64,000 bases of DNA from Herbiconiux sp. L3-i23 (GCF_023734115.1 NZ_AP025737.1:186001-250000), one strand, 5' to 3'; positions 26,479-34,811 are shown, numbered from the stretch's first letter. Notes: generated by a model from the letters alone, not told the origin. Numbers and translations: made by a program.

Positions 26479-26577
26479 CTCCCCATGTTTCTCGGATGTA
26501 AAACCTCGCTCTCACGGTCGGTCGGCGATGGCGTCGACCTCCCGCACATGACCGATAGCTTCTCGGAAGCTTGTATT

Positions 26578-26618
26578 AGTCAACCTAGTTGACTACATTG
26601 GTGGACAACCGAGTTGTC
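26578..26618. promoter_or_regulatory. Tandem MarR-type operators before the alpha/beta hydrolase
   Basis: Two palindromes lie just upstream of the hydrolase start: AGTCAAC-CTA-GTTGACT (26578-26594) and GACAAC-CGA-GTTGTC (26604-26618). Their centres are 25 nt apart, both have a 3-nt core, and they share GTTG half-sites. Such pairs suit a small winged-helix dimer; a MarR-family gene follows the hydrolase. The MarR gene's own upstream region lacks these half-sites. Confidence 0.65.
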
Positions 26619-26635
26619 TATTCGAGGAGAAGTCC

Positions 26636-27520
26636 ATGACGAACATCACCCACTCTTCCGCGTCCATGACCGCAGTCGCTCACCACACCATGCAGAGCGC
26701 CGACGCGACCCTCCACTACGTCACCGCCGGCAGCGAAGGCACCCCCATCCTTCTCGTCCACGGCTGGCCCGAGACGTGGTGGGCCTTCCGTTCCGTCATT
26801 CCGCTTCTGGCGGCAACGCACCGAGTAGTCGCAGTGGATCTCCGCGGCTTCGGGGACTCAAGTGCTAGAGAGGGTGACTACTCCGACGCGGCGTCGGCGG
26901 AAGACCTCCATCGTCTCGTCGAACACGTCGGATTCGGACCGGTCCACCTTGCCTGCCAGGACCTCAGCGGTGGCCCCGCGCTGCGCTTCGCCGTCACGCA
27001 CCCCGAGGATGTGCTCAGCTTCATCGGAACCGAGACCACCTTCCCAGGGTTCGGCATGGAGATGTTGGCCGACGTCAACAACGGCGGCTCCTGGCACCTC
27101 GGCTTCTTCGGCGCCCCAGGCATCCCGGAGATGCTGCTTCCGGGACACGAGCGAGATGTTCTCGACTGGGCGTACACGGTCATGGGCGCCGATCGAGACA
27201 CCGTGACCCACGAAGACCTCGCCGAGTTCGAGCGGACCTACGCCCGGCCGCACGCCGAACGAGGACCTGCCGGTCTCTACCAGGCACTCTTCGCCGACAG
27301 GGGCGCACTGCGCTCCCTCGTCGAGGGTGCGCCTCTGCAGGTGCCTATCCTCGCGATCGACGGACCCAACCGGCCCTTCACCGAAATGACGCTCCGCCAG
27401 GTCGGCGAGAACATCACCTCCGTGCACATCGACGGAGTCGGCCACCTCGTAGCCCAGCAGGCGCCCGACCGATTCGCGGCCGCCGTCCTCGAGTTCGTCG
27501 ATCGCGTCGACGCTTGCTGA
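26636..27520 (+). CDS. Alpha/beta hydrolase, epoxide-hydrolase-like
   Basis: The 294-residue protein has the alpha/beta hydrolase oxyanion motif HGWPE near residue 42, a nucleophile elbow ACQDLSGG with Asp as nucleophile near residue 108, and a C-terminal GVGHLVAQQAP with the catalytic histidine. Asp rather than Ser points to epoxide hydrolase or haloacid/haloalkane dehalogenase-like chemistry. GAGGAGA lies 6 nt before the ATG. It sits behind two MarR-type operators and in front of a MarR gene, so a small toxic ligand may induce it. Confidence 0.8.
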   Translation: MTNITHSSASMTAVAHHTMQSADATLHYVTAGSEGTPILLVHGWPETWWAFRSVIPLLAATHRVVAVDLRGFGDSSAREGDYSDAASAEDLHRLVEHVGFGPVHLACQDLSGGPALRFAVTHPEDVLSFIGTETTFPGFGMEMLADVNNGGSWHLGFFGAPGIPEMLLPGHERDVLDWAYTVMGADRDTVTHEDLAEFERTYARPHAERGPAGLYQALFADRGALRSLVEGAPLQVPILAIDGPNRPFTEMTLRQVGENITSVHIDGVGHLVAQQAPDRFAAAVLEFVDRVDAC

Positions 27521-27591
27521 CTCGCGCCCGATCTGGCCGGCCGGACCCATCTGCCTGCCGGCCAGACGCCGACCCTGAATAGGCTGAATCG

Positions 27592-28056
27592 ATGACACAC
27601 CCGGGCGCTGACCTCGCGCTTCTGCTCCTCGCTTCCTATCGGAAGCTCGTCGATCAGGCCGTGCTCGAACTCGCACACCACGGCCACGCGGACGTGACGC
27701 CCACCCTTCACTACGCGATGAGCGCAATCGACCTCGGTGCAGGAACAGCGTCCGAGCTGGCGCAGGCGCTGGCGGTCACCAAACAGGCTGCGGCCAAGAC
27801 CGTCTCTGTGCTGCTCGCTCGGGGCTACATCGATATCGATGTCGACCCCGACGACCGACGACGAAAGCGCCTCCGCGTCACCGTCGCCGGACACCGCGTC
27901 ATGCAGGACGGCGCCGCCATCTTCGACACGCTGCGCGAGAACTGGGCGGAACAAGCGGGAAAGGAAGCCGTCGAAGCGCTCGAGGAAACGCTGCGGGACT
28001 ACACCCGCGACGCCCCTATCCGGCTCGACTCACCAGGATGGTCGAACGATGTGTGA
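27592..28056 (+). CDS. MarR-family transcriptional regulator
   Basis: The 154-residue protein shows the winged-helix MarR layout: TASELAQALAVTKQAAAKTVSVLLARGYIDIDVDPDDRRRKRLRVT near residues 51-96, the recognition helix and wing including the DxRxK(R)-type wing tip. A TAGGCT -10 box at 27580-27585 lies 6 nt before the ATG, so the mRNA is probably leaderless. It likely controls the upstream hydrolase through the palindromes at 26578-26618. It ends convergently with a small membrane-protein gene. Confidence 0.85.
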   Translation: MTHPGADLALLLLASYRKLVDQAVLELAHHGHADVTPTLHYAMSAIDLGAGTASELAQALAVTKQAAAKTVSVLLARGYIDIDVDPDDRRRKRLRVTVAGHRVMQDGAAIFDTLRENWAEQAGKEAVEALEETLRDYTRDAPIRLDSPGWSNDV

Positions 28057-28107
28057 TCCCCGCGCACGCTGAGTCGAGGGGCTGCGTATCCGATACTCGG
28101 GCCCCCG

Positions 28108-28144
28108 CCGGCTCGAGGGCCACGAACGGGACCCGTCGAGCCGG
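28108..28144. terminator. Hairpin between convergent genes
   Basis: CCGGCTCGA (28108-28116) and TCGAGCCGG (28136-28144) form a 9-bp stem between the MarR gene and the small membrane-protein gene on the other strand. A T-run is absent. It may serve as a terminator in either direction. Confidence 0.45.
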
Positions 28145-28161
28145 ACGAGGCAGTGCGGACC

Positions 28162-28377
28162 CTATGACTGCGAGCCGCGGCGGATGAGCGCGACGGCGCC
28201 GGCGATGGCGAAGTAGAGGCCACCGGCGATCGGCGCCATGACCAGCCACCAGAAGTGCAGGCCGTACTCGCCGCGCGCCATTTCGATCGCGAACGGGATG
28301 AGCGCGACGCCGAGGATCAGAGCGATGAGGCCGAAGACGAGCGAGAAGACGGGACGGCCAGGGGTGAACGAACGCAT
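28162..28377 (-). CDS. Small membrane protein (two TM segments)
   Basis: The 71-residue protein has two hydrophobic segments, about residues 10-29 (VFSLVFGLIALILGVALIPF) and 45-63 (MAPIAGGLYFAIAGAVALI), and a short basic tail. It is a single gene upstream of rplJ on the opposite strand. No family is recognised. Confidence 0.5.
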   Translation of the reverse strand: MRSFTPGRPVFSLVFGLIALILGVALIPFAIEMARGEYGLHFWWLVMAPIAGGLYFAIAGAVALIRRGSQS

Positions 28378-28442
28378 CCCGCCACGCTATTGACGGCGGG
28401 CGCCCGGCGGTCCTCCCACTTCGCGGGCCACTCGGGGCTCGC

Positions 28443-28471
28443 TTGCCGCACGCCGGGTCGTCGGTTATGCT
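28443..28471 (+). promoter_or_regulatory. Promoter of the rplJL operon
   Basis: TTGCCG (28443-28448) and TATGCT (28466-28471) are separated by 17 nt, close to the housekeeping sigma consensus. Transcription from here would start near 28478 and produce a leader of about 200 nt ahead of rplJ. Confidence 0.65.
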
Positions 28472-28477
28472 CGTGGA

Positions 28478-28630
28478 CAGCCAAAGACCGTCGGTTGTCG
28501 GCGTGCCCGGAAGTCCCTTCCGGATTCGTCGCCTAAGGCTCGCAGAATGCGAGGGCCTGCGCAGGTGTGTGAAGTGGAATCCGATCGCCAGATCGAGTCG
28601 AAGCTCCGTGCGTCTGCGCGGAGCTTTTTT
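28478..28630 (+). ncRNA. Ribosomal protein L10 leader with attenuator hairpin
   Basis: About 200 nt of untranslated sequence precedes rplJ. Near its end a GC-rich hairpin (28601-28611 paired with 28616-28626, containing AAGCTCCG and CGGAGCTT) is followed by TTTTTT at 28625-28630, a textbook intrinsic terminator placed inside a leader. The upstream half contains short paired segments expected for L10(L12)4 binding. In the known L10 leaders the ribosomal protein complex represses its own operon; attenuation at this hairpin is inferred from the structure. Confidence 0.78.
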
Positions 28631-28678
28631 CATTGTGCGGGTGCGGCGGTCTTGTCCGACCACAACACAAGGAGTCCC

Positions 28679-29194
28679 ATGGCGACGAAGGAAGCGTCGG
28701 TTGCCGAGCTCTCGGACCAGTTCCAGAACTCGAACGCAGCCCTGCTGACCGAGTACCGCGGACTCACGGTCGCGCAGCTCAAGCAGCTGCGTGCGAACAT
28801 CCGTGAGCACGCGACCTACGCCGTGGTGAAGAACACGCTGACCAAGATCGCGGCGAACAACGCGGGCATCACGTCTTTCGACGATGAGCTCGCGGGCCCC
28901 TCTGCGATCGCGTTCGTGCACGGCGACACTGTCGCCGTCGCGAAGGCGCTGCGTGATTTCGCCAAGGCGAATCCTCTCCTGGTCGTGAAGAGCGGGTATT
29001 TCGACGGTGCACCGCTCACCGCCGACGAGGTCACGAAGCTCGCCGACCTCGAGTCCCGTGAGGTGCTGCTGGCCAAGGCCGCCGGCGCCATGAAGGCCAC
29101 GCTCACGCGTGCCGTCTACACGATCAACGCGCCGCTGTCGAAGGCCGTTCGCACGGTCGACGCTCTGCGCGACAAGCAGGAGTCCGCGGCCTGA
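28679..29194 (+). CDS. rplJ: 50S ribosomal protein L10
   Basis: The 171-residue protein matches L10 throughout: [18 protein letters not shown] near residues 21-38, [12 protein letters not shown], and [11 protein letters not shown]. It forms the base of the ribosomal stalk and binds L7/L12 dimers with its C-terminal helix (about residues 130-170). AAGGAG sits 5 nt before the ATG. rplL follows 48 bp later. The gene is separated here from the usual L11-L1 genes, which are not in the window. Confidence 0.97.
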   Translation: MATKEASVAELSDQFQNSNAALLTEYRGLTVAQLKQLRANIREHATYAVVKNTLTKIAANNAGITSFDDELAGPSAIAFVHGDTVAVAKALRDFAKANPLLVVKSGYFDGAPLTADEVTKLADLESREVLLAKAAGAMKATLTRAVYTINAPLSKAVRTVDALRDKQESAA

Positions 29195-29242
29195 ACCTCA
29201 GGCTGTCGGTAGGACGAGAAACCCAACACAAGGAGATAAACG

Positions 29243-29632
29243 ATGGCAAAGCTGTCGACTGACGAGCTGCTCGAGGCGTTCAAGGAGCTTTCCCTGATCG
29301 AGCTCAGCGAGTTCGTGAAGAAGTTCGAGGAGACCTTCGACGTCACCGCCGCCGCGCCCGTCGCGGTTGCCGGTGCTGCTGGCCCCGCCGCCGGCGCGCC
29401 CGCCGAAGAGGTCGAGGAGAAGACCGAGTTCGACGTCATCCTCGAGGCTGCCGGCGACAAGAAGATCCAGGTCATCAAGGAGGTCCGCGCGCTCACGAGC
29501 CTCGGCCTCGGCGAGGCCAAGGCCCTGGTGGACGGTGCTCCCAAGCCCGTCCTCGAAGGCGTCAACAAGGAAGCGGCCGACAAGGCCAAGGAGCAGCTCG
29601 AAGGCGCCGGCGCGACCGTTTCGGTCAAGTGA
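29243..29632 (+). CDS. rplL: 50S ribosomal protein L7/L12
   Basis: The 129-residue acidic protein has the N-terminal dimerisation part ([20 protein letters not shown]), an Ala/Pro hinge around residues 35-55, and the C-terminal factor-binding domain with [21 protein letters not shown] and [11 protein letters not shown]. It recruits elongation factors to the ribosome. AAGGAGA lies upstream of the ATG. A strong terminator follows at 29752-29786. Confidence 0.98.
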   Translation: MAKLSTDELLEAFKELSLIELSEFVKKFEETFDVTAAAPVAVAGAAGPAAGAPAEEVEEKTEFDVILEAAGDKKIQVIKEVRALTSLGLGEAKALVDGAPKPVLEGVNKEAADKAKEQLEGAGATVSVK

Positions 29633-29751
29633 TCGCCCGGTGACGCGCTAGCGTCACCAGCGATCAGGTCGAGTGACCCGCGGTTCAGCGGGGCGAAACG
29701 AGACCTGTGACCGAGCGTTTCGCCTGATCTGATCAGAGCGATTCCGTAACG

Positions 29752-29786
29752 AAAGGCCCCGTCTCCCAGTGGGAGGCGGGGCCTTT
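29752..29786 (+). terminator. Terminator of the rplJL operon
   Basis: AAAGGCCCCG at 29752-29761 pairs with CGGGGCCTTT at 29777-29786, with an additional CTCCC/GGGAG stem inside, giving a long GC-rich hairpin ending in TTTC. It lies 120 nt after rplL and is well placed to end the operon. Confidence 0.85.
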
Positions 29787-29822
29787 CGTCATGCCGGGAG
29801 GCGCGGCGCTGCGAGGGGAGAG

Positions 29823-30290
29823 CTACTCGGCCGTGTAGGTCGCGGCGACGCCGAGGATCCAGGTGACCCCGAAGCCGTCGGTCAGCATCCCGAAGCCGGC
29901 GCTGAACGCCGATGCGGCGAGTGGCTCGATGATGGTCCCTCCGGCCGAGAGCGCGTCCCAGTAGCCCTGCACCTCGTCGAGGGTCTCGCCCTCGACCGAG
30001 ACGAAGAACGGCTGGTCGGTGAGAGTTACGCCGTTCTCGCGGTGCGTCGAGCCCGCCGTCTCAGCCGAGCCGCCGAATTGACCGGGGATGTCGTAGGCGA
30101 GCACGCGGAGGCCGGACTCGCTCGTCACCTGACCGAAGACGACGTTCGACGCGCCGGGCGCGTCCGCGGGCATGCCGAAGTCGCCGTACGTCGTGATCGC
30201 CAGCTGCCCGCCGAACACCGACTGGTAGAAGCTCAACGCCGCGCGAGCGTCGCCACGGAAGTTGAGGTGGGTGGTGGTCGTGATGCTCAT
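29823..30290 (-). CDS. VOC-family protein (PhnB-like glyoxalase fold)
   Basis: The 155-residue protein begins THLNFRGDARAALSFYQSVFGG, typical of the PhnB/3-demethylubiquinone-like branch of the vicinal oxygen chelate fold, and ends with DGFGVTWILGV. Metal-binding residues of true glyoxalases are incomplete, so the activity is unknown. AGGAGCTGAC precedes the ATG. It is divergent from a WYL-domain regulator, with an inverted repeat between them. Confidence 0.8.
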   Translation of the reverse strand: MSITTTTHLNFRGDARAALSFYQSVFGGQLAITTYGDFGMPADAPGASNVVFGQVTSESGLRVLAYDIPGQFGGSAETAGSTHRENGVTLTDQPFFVSVEGETLDEVQGYWDALSAGGTIIEPLAASAFSAGFGMLTDGFGVTWILGVAATYTAE

Positions 30291-30348
30291 GTCAGCTCCT
30301 GAAGGGATGTGAACGGGTTCGTTCCCGATGTCATCAAGCCTGGCGGTC

Positions 30349-30373
30349 GTGTAGGTCAGATTCGGTCCTACAC
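30349..30373. promoter_or_regulatory. Inverted repeat between VOC gene and WYL regulator
   Basis: GTGTAGG (30349-30355) and CCTACAC (30367-30373) form an inverted repeat with 11 nt between arms. It sits just upstream of a TAGTCT -10 box (30380-30385) of the regulator gene and in the upstream region of the VOC gene, so one site could control both directions. Confidence 0.6.
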
Positions 30374-30391
30374 CGGAACTAGTCTCGAACC

Positions 30392-31357
30392 ATGGCCACC
30401 CCGACCTCACGACTGCTCGAGCTCTTGTCGCTGCTGCAGACGCGGCGCGATTGGCCTGGCTCGCTGCTCGCCGAGCGCCTCTCGATCAGTCATCGCACCG
30501 TGCGTCGCGACGTCGATCGGCTGCGCGAGATGGGCTACCGCATCACGGCGACGATGGGGCCCGAAGGCGGCTACCGCCTCGAGGCAGGGAGCGAGTTGCC
30601 GCCGCTGCTCTTCGACGACGATCAGGCCATCGCGCTCGCGGTCGCCCTGCAGGCGGCGACCGTCACCGGGGTCGGCATCGCCGAGGCGGCCATGCGCGCG
30701 CTCACCACGGTGCGGCAGGTCCTGCCGTCGCGATTGCGTCACCGGCTCGGGTCGCTCGAGTTCACCGCCCTGCCGGGGCGCTCCGACGATGCGGTGTCGC
30801 CCGACGTGCTCATCGCCCTCTCGACGGCGGTCCGCGGATCCGAGTTGTTGCGCTTCGAGTACGCGAGCCGTTCCAGTGATGCCTCGGAGATCAGGCCGCC
30901 GAGACGGGTGGAGCCGCACCATCTCGTGACCTCGAACGGCTGCTGGTATCTCGTGGCCTGGGATCTCGACATCGACGCTTGGCGCATCTTCCGAGCCGAC
31001 CGCATCACTCCGCGCGAGCCGACCGGTAAGCGGTTCACCACTCGTCCGTTGCCGGGCGGCGACGTGGCTCACTACGTGGCTGCCCGGTTCAAGGGATCGC
31101 AAGAGGAGAACCGGTGGCCCTGCGTTGGCACGGTGATCGTCGACCGCCCGGCGAGCGACGTCCGTCCTTTCGCCGAGGACGGCGTCGTCGTCGACCTCGG
31201 CGGCGGGCGCTGCAGCATCGAGACGGGTGCGTGGTCGTGGGTCGGCCTCGCGGCGAACCTCAACCGCTTCGACGCCGACATCGAGGTGGTCGGGCCGCCC
31301 GAGCTCAAACACGCCTTCCAGCGGCTCGCCGAGCGCAACGCTGCGACGGCGCGGTAG
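30392..31357 (+). CDS. WYL-domain HTH transcriptional regulator (YafY/DeoR-like)
   Basis: The 321-residue protein has an N-terminal winged helix (RLLELLSLLQTRRDWPGSLLAERLSISHRTVRRDVDRLREMGY) and a WYL domain around residues 140-235 (LRFEYASRSSDASEIRPPRRVEPHHLVTSNGCWYLVAWD), ending in a WCX-like part. WYL domains bind nucleic acid or small ligands. The TAGTCT box at 30380-30385 lies 6 nt before the ATG, so the mRNA is probably leaderless. It likely regulates the divergent VOC gene. Confidence 0.86.
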   Translation: MATPTSRLLELLSLLQTRRDWPGSLLAERLSISHRTVRRDVDRLREMGYRITATMGPEGGYRLEAGSELPPLLFDDDQAIALAVALQAATVTGVGIAEAAMRALTTVRQVLPSRLRHRLGSLEFTALPGRSDDAVSPDVLIALSTAVRGSELLRFEYASRSSDASEIRPPRRVEPHHLVTSNGCWYLVAWDLDIDAWRIFRADRITPREPTGKRFTTRPLPGGDVAHYVAARFKGSQEENRWPCVGTVIVDRPASDVRPFAEDGVVVDLGGGRCSIETGAWSWVGLAANLNRFDADIEVVGPPELKHAFQRLAERNAATAR

Positions 31358-31425
31358 ACCCGTCTTCGCGATCCGGGGCTGAGCGGGGTGTGGTTCGCCT
31401 ATCGGCCCTGGCGAATGCTGGAGCC

Positions 31426-32178
31426 ATGGACATCAGCAACAACAACACCATCTTCATCCCCGGCGCCACCTCGGGCATCGGCCTCGGCCTCGCTCTGCGG
31501 CTCCAGGCCGAGGGCAACACCGTGATCGTCGGCGGTCGTCGCACCGACCTGCTCCGCGAGATCGCCGCCGAGCAACCCGGCATCGACACCATCGAGATCG
31601 ACACGACCGACGCCGACTCCATCGCGACCGCCGCCGCAGACCTGGCCGAGCGTCACCCGCGCCTGAACACCCTCATCACGATGGCGGGCATCATGGAGCC
31701 CGAGAACCTGCTCGACCCGGCCTCGATCGACGTGGCCGAGCGCACCGTCGAGGTCAACCTGCTCGGGCCCATCCGACTCGTCAACGCGTTCCTGCCCGCG
31801 CTGCTGGCGCAGCCGGACGCCACAATCATGACGGTCAGCTCAGGCCTCGCCTACGTGCCGCTGCCCGCGACCCCCACCTACAACGCGACCAAGGCGGCGA
31901 TCCACTCGTTCACCGAGTCGCTGCGGGTGCAGCTCGCCGACACCGCGGTACAGGTCGTCGAACTCGTTCCGCCCGCCACCCAGACCACGCTGATGGGATT
32001 GGACAAGAGCCCGACGGCCATGCCGCTCGAGGAGTTCCTCGACGAGGTCATCAGTCTGCTGAAGGCGCAGCCCGCCGCCGAACAGATCCTCGTCGAGCGG
32101 GTCAAGTGGCAGCGCAACGCCGTGGCGGAGGGCCGCTACCAGGACGTCCTCGGCGTCCTCAGCGGCCGCCACCGCTGA
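31426..32178 (+). CDS. SDR-family oxidoreductase (DltE-like)
   Basis: The 250-residue protein is a classical short-chain dehydrogenase: FIPGATSGIGLGLA near residues 10-23 (nucleotide-binding TGxxxGxG), catalytic Ser in TVSSGLAYVPLP, and YNATKAA (YxxxK) near residue 150. DltE-type SDRs of this length are common but unassigned. The downstream helix-turn-helix gene, on the same strand, is a frequent partner of such SDRs and is probably its regulator. GGAG lies just before the ATG. Confidence 0.83.
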   Translation: MDISNNNTIFIPGATSGIGLGLALRLQAEGNTVIVGGRRTDLLREIAAEQPGIDTIEIDTTDADSIATAAADLAERHPRLNTLITMAGIMEPENLLDPASIDVAERTVEVNLLGPIRLVNAFLPALLAQPDATIMTVSSGLAYVPLPATPTYNATKAAIHSFTESLRVQLADTAVQVVELVPPATQTTLMGLDKSPTAMPLEEFLDEVISLLKAQPAAEQILVERVKWQRNAVAEGRYQDVLGVLSGRHR

Positions 32179-32208
32179 GCGCACCGGCGACTGAGGCGCG
32201 GCGCTGCC

Positions 32209-32281
32209 CCGGTCGTCGAGTAGCGACGTAGGAGCGTATCGAGACGGCTCGAGCAGCGACGAAGGAGCGTGTCGAGAGCAC
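32209..32281. repeat. Dispersed intergenic repeat (two tandem units)
   Basis: Two imperfect units follow each other: GTCGTCGAGTAGCGACGTAG with GAGCGTATCGAGAC (32213-32247) and CTCGAGCAGCGACGAAGGAG with CGTGTCGAGAGC (32250-32281). They match, in reverse orientation, the repeat at 12765-12860. The second unit touches the promoter area of the following regulator gene. Confidence 0.65.
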
Positions 32282-32332
32282 GGTTCGATGTCAGTGGCTG
32301 GCACGCCGACGCGAATGGAAGGATGGAACGCG

Positions 32333-33190
32333 ATGCCTCGATTCCAGCAGGACCAGCTCGGCGAGTTCCTCCGGACCCGCCGCGATCACCTGCTCCCGCG
32401 CGACGTCGGGCTGACGGTCGGGCCTCGCCGCCGCACCCCTGGCCTGCGCCGCGACGAGGTCGCGATGCTCGCCAACATGTCGAGCGACTACTACGAGCGC
32501 ATCGAGCAGGGCCGAGGTCCCCAGCCGTCCCCGGCGATGCTCGGCGCCATCGCGCGGGCACTGCGCCTCGATCTCACCGAGCGCGATCACATCTACACGC
32601 TCGGCGGGCATCCCGTCCCCGAGCCGAACGTGGCCCTCGGATACGCGGACCCCGGCCTCATGACGGTGCTCGACGCCCTCGCCCCGCGCGTGCCGGCGCT
32701 CATCGCCGACGACCTGCACAATGTGGTCGGTCAGAACCCGCTGAACATCGCGCTGCTCGGCCAGCTCGTCGGTGAGCCCGGGTTCCGTTCCAACTTCGTG
32801 TGGCACTGGTTCCTCGACCCCGTTTACGCCGAGCTCTACGCACCGAACGACCGCGAGCAGCTCAGCCGCACCTACGCCGCCGAGTTGCGCGGCGCGTCGG
32901 CACGCCGTCCGGACGACGCCGACGCGGCGGGCCTCATCGACGAGCTCCGCAGCAACAGCGCCGACTTCGAGCGGGCGTGGGCGCTGAACGAGGTCACGAC
33001 GTCGGTCACCACGCGGAAGGTGCTGCAGCACCCGCTCGTCGGCCTGCTCGACTGCCACTGCGACATCGTCGTGAGCCCGCCGTCGGGCCAGCGGCTCGTC
33101 CTCTTCCGTGGGACACCCGGCACCGACACCAGCGAGCGCCTCGCGATGCTGCAGGTGCTCGGCACCCAGGAACTCGCCGCCGGCGCCTGA
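32333..33190 (+). CDS. XRE-type HTH regulator with MmyB-like ligand domain
   Basis: The 285-residue protein starts LGEFLRTRRDHLLP and carries an XRE helix-turn-helix (TPGLRRDEVAMLANMSSDYYERIEQGRGPQPSPAMLGAIARAL), followed by an MmyB-like PAS-fold domain (VPALIADDLHNVVGQNPLNIALL, then FVWHWFLDPVYAELY). The MmyB domain may bind fatty-acid-like ligands. ATG 32333 is chosen because GGAAGGA lies 11 nt upstream. It is probably the regulator of the SDR gene just upstream. Confidence 0.85.
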   Translation: MPRFQQDQLGEFLRTRRDHLLPRDVGLTVGPRRRTPGLRRDEVAMLANMSSDYYERIEQGRGPQPSPAMLGAIARALRLDLTERDHIYTLGGHPVPEPNVALGYADPGLMTVLDALAPRVPALIADDLHNVVGQNPLNIALLGQLVGEPGFRSNFVWHWFLDPVYAELYAPNDREQLSRTYAAELRGASARRPDDADAAGLIDELRSNSADFERAWALNEVTTSVTTRKVLQHPLVGLLDCHCDIVVSPPSGQRLVLFRGTPGTDTSERLAMLQVLGTQELAAGA

Positions 33191-33226
33191 GCGTCAGCGG
33201 CGCTCTGCTGGAAAGTCTGCAGACGG

Positions 33227-33607
33227 CTACGCGGTGATCCAGGCCAGTTCGCGGGCCTGGACGAGGGCGTCGCGGTACTCGCGCAGCGAGGCGGGCGAGA
33301 GGTGCACTCCGCCGTCGGTGCCGGCCACGGCGAGTTCCTCGGCGGCCGCTTCGAGGTTGCCGATCTCGAGGTGCGCGAGAGCCGCCTCGAGCGAGCATTC
33401 GGCCTCGAGCGAGACGCGACGCATACCGGGGACGGCGGTCGAGTCGGAGCAGCGCATGCGCGCGCTCATCGCGGCGACGACCGCGTGATGCGGGCGACCA
33501 CTGAGGCGAAGAGTGCGGGCGCGTTCGATCTCGCCTTCGATGGAGTCGGCGATGTTCACGGCCGTGCTGACGGCGCGCGTGACGTAGGTGAGCGATGTCG
33601 GGTTCAT
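33227..33607 (-). CDS. Hypothetical helical protein
   Basis: I do not recognise this 126-residue protein. It is predicted helical with alternating Ala/Leu/Glu, resembling two TPR-like hairpins (SLEAECSLEAALAHLEIGNLEAAAEELAVAG near residues 65-95). There is no signal peptide or hydrophobic segment. It stands alone between the XRE gene and the LacI gene. Confidence 0.5.
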   Translation of the reverse strand: MNPTSLTYVTRAVSTAVNIADSIEGEIERARTLRLSGRPHHAVVAAMSARMRCSDSTAVPGMRRVSLEAECSLEAALAHLEIGNLEAAAEELAVAGTDGGVHLSPASLREYRDALVQARELAWITA

Positions 33608-33704
33608 CGGGGAAGATGCCTCTCGGGTAGTGCCTCGCGTCGGGTAACACGAGGTGAGACGAGTCCGACCCTAAACGCACGATCCATGCGCTGTAAAGCA
33701 CTCG

Positions 33705-33721
33705 GCCCCCGTTGTGGGGGC
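33705..33721 (-). terminator. Short hairpin after lacI-type gene
   Basis: GCCCCC (33705-33710) and GGGGGC (33716-33721) form a 6-bp GC stem with a 5-nt loop, 17 nt beyond the end of the LacI-type gene read on the minus strand. No T-run follows. It is a weak terminator candidate. Confidence 0.4.
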
Positions 33722-33738
33722 GGCGACCCGGCGTGGCG

Positions 33739-34755
33739 CTACGCGCCGGCCGTCGGCGGGCTGGTAGAGGTGCGCTCGATCAGCTCGAGCGGGATGGCGA
33801 TCTCGAGCGGCTCCGGAGTCTTCGCGCCGCCGAGGAGGTCGAGCACGATCGCGACCGCGAGCGTGCCCTGCTCCGACGGGATCTGCCGCACGGTGGTGAG
33901 ACCGAAGACCGCCGACATGGGGTGGTCGTCGACCCCGACCACGGAAAGCTGCGACGGGATCGCGATGTCGAGCGCGCGGGCGGCGAGAATCACGCTGTGC
34001 GCCACCTCGTCGCTCGCCGCCACGATCGCGGTGGGGCGATCGGGTGCGGCGAGGAGATGCATCGCCGCGTCGTAGCCGTCCTCCACCGTCATCCGGCTGG
34101 CCACGAAATCACCGCGCCGCTCGGGGAGCCCCGCCTCGGCCATCGCGGTGCGGAAGCCGTGCAGACGCTTGCCGTGCACCCCGAACGGCAGCTCGCCCGC
34201 GAGGGTGCCGCCGAGGTGGAGGAGTCTGGTGTGCCCGAGCCGCAGGAGATGGCGGGTCGCCATCGTCGCGGCGGCGACATCGTCGATGCGCACCGTGGTG
34301 GTCCCCGCCAGCTCCCCGCCCACACCGACCAGCGGCTTGCGTAGCGAGGTCAGCGAGTGCATCTGCGCCGACTCGAGCTCCATGCCGACCGCGATGACGG
34401 CATCCACCCGTTTGCGGACGAGGAAGTAATCGAAGACGCGTCGCTGCTGCGCAAGGTCGCCGCGGAGCCGGTAGAGGGTGAGGTCGTACCCGGCCGCGAG
34501 CAGCGCCTCCTCGATGCCGTCGATCACCTCGGCGAAGAACCACCGGTTGATGTACGGCGTGATCACGCCGACGTTGCGCGTGCGACCCGTCACGAGGCTC
34601 GCGGCGTTCGTCGACGCCACGTAGCCGAGTTGGAGTGCCGCCTGCGCGACCCGCTCCCGGGTGGCCGCCGAGACATAGCCGGTGCTGTTCAGGGCGCGCG
34701 AAGCCGTCGCCTTCGACACCCCTGCCAGGCGCGCGACATCGACCAGCGACTTCAC
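33739..34755 (-). CDS. LacI-family transcriptional repressor
   Basis: The 338-residue protein has the N-terminal LacI helix-turn-helix SLVDVARLAGVSKATASRAL (residues 3-22), the hinge region near residue 50 (SLVTGRTRNVGVITP), and a periplasmic-binding-protein-like sugar domain ending with IPLELIERTSTSPP. It faces away from the carbohydrate importer genes and two TGGAACCGGT-type palindromes lie between, so it probably represses the importer and itself. The inducer is presumably the imported sugar. Confidence 0.9.
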   Translation of the reverse strand: MKSLVDVARLAGVSKATASRALNSTGYVSAATRERVAQAALQLGYVASTNAASLVTGRTRNVGVITPYINRWFFAEVIDGIEEALLAAGYDLTLYRLRGDLAQQRRVFDYFLVRKRVDAVIAVGMELESAQMHSLTSLRKPLVGVGGELAGTTTVRIDDVAAATMATRHLLRLGHTRLLHLGGTLAGELPFGVHGKRLHGFRTAMAEAGLPERRGDFVASRMTVEDGYDAAMHLLAAPDRPTAIVAASDEVAHSVILAARALDIAIPSQLSVVGVDDHPMSAVFGLTTVRQIPSEQGTLAVAIVLDLLGGAKTPEPLEIAIPLELIERTSTSPPTAGA

Positions 34756-34811
34756 GGGACCCTTCCTCGGACCGCGCGGGGCCGGGAGACGGCGGGCATC
34801 CTCGCCCGACG

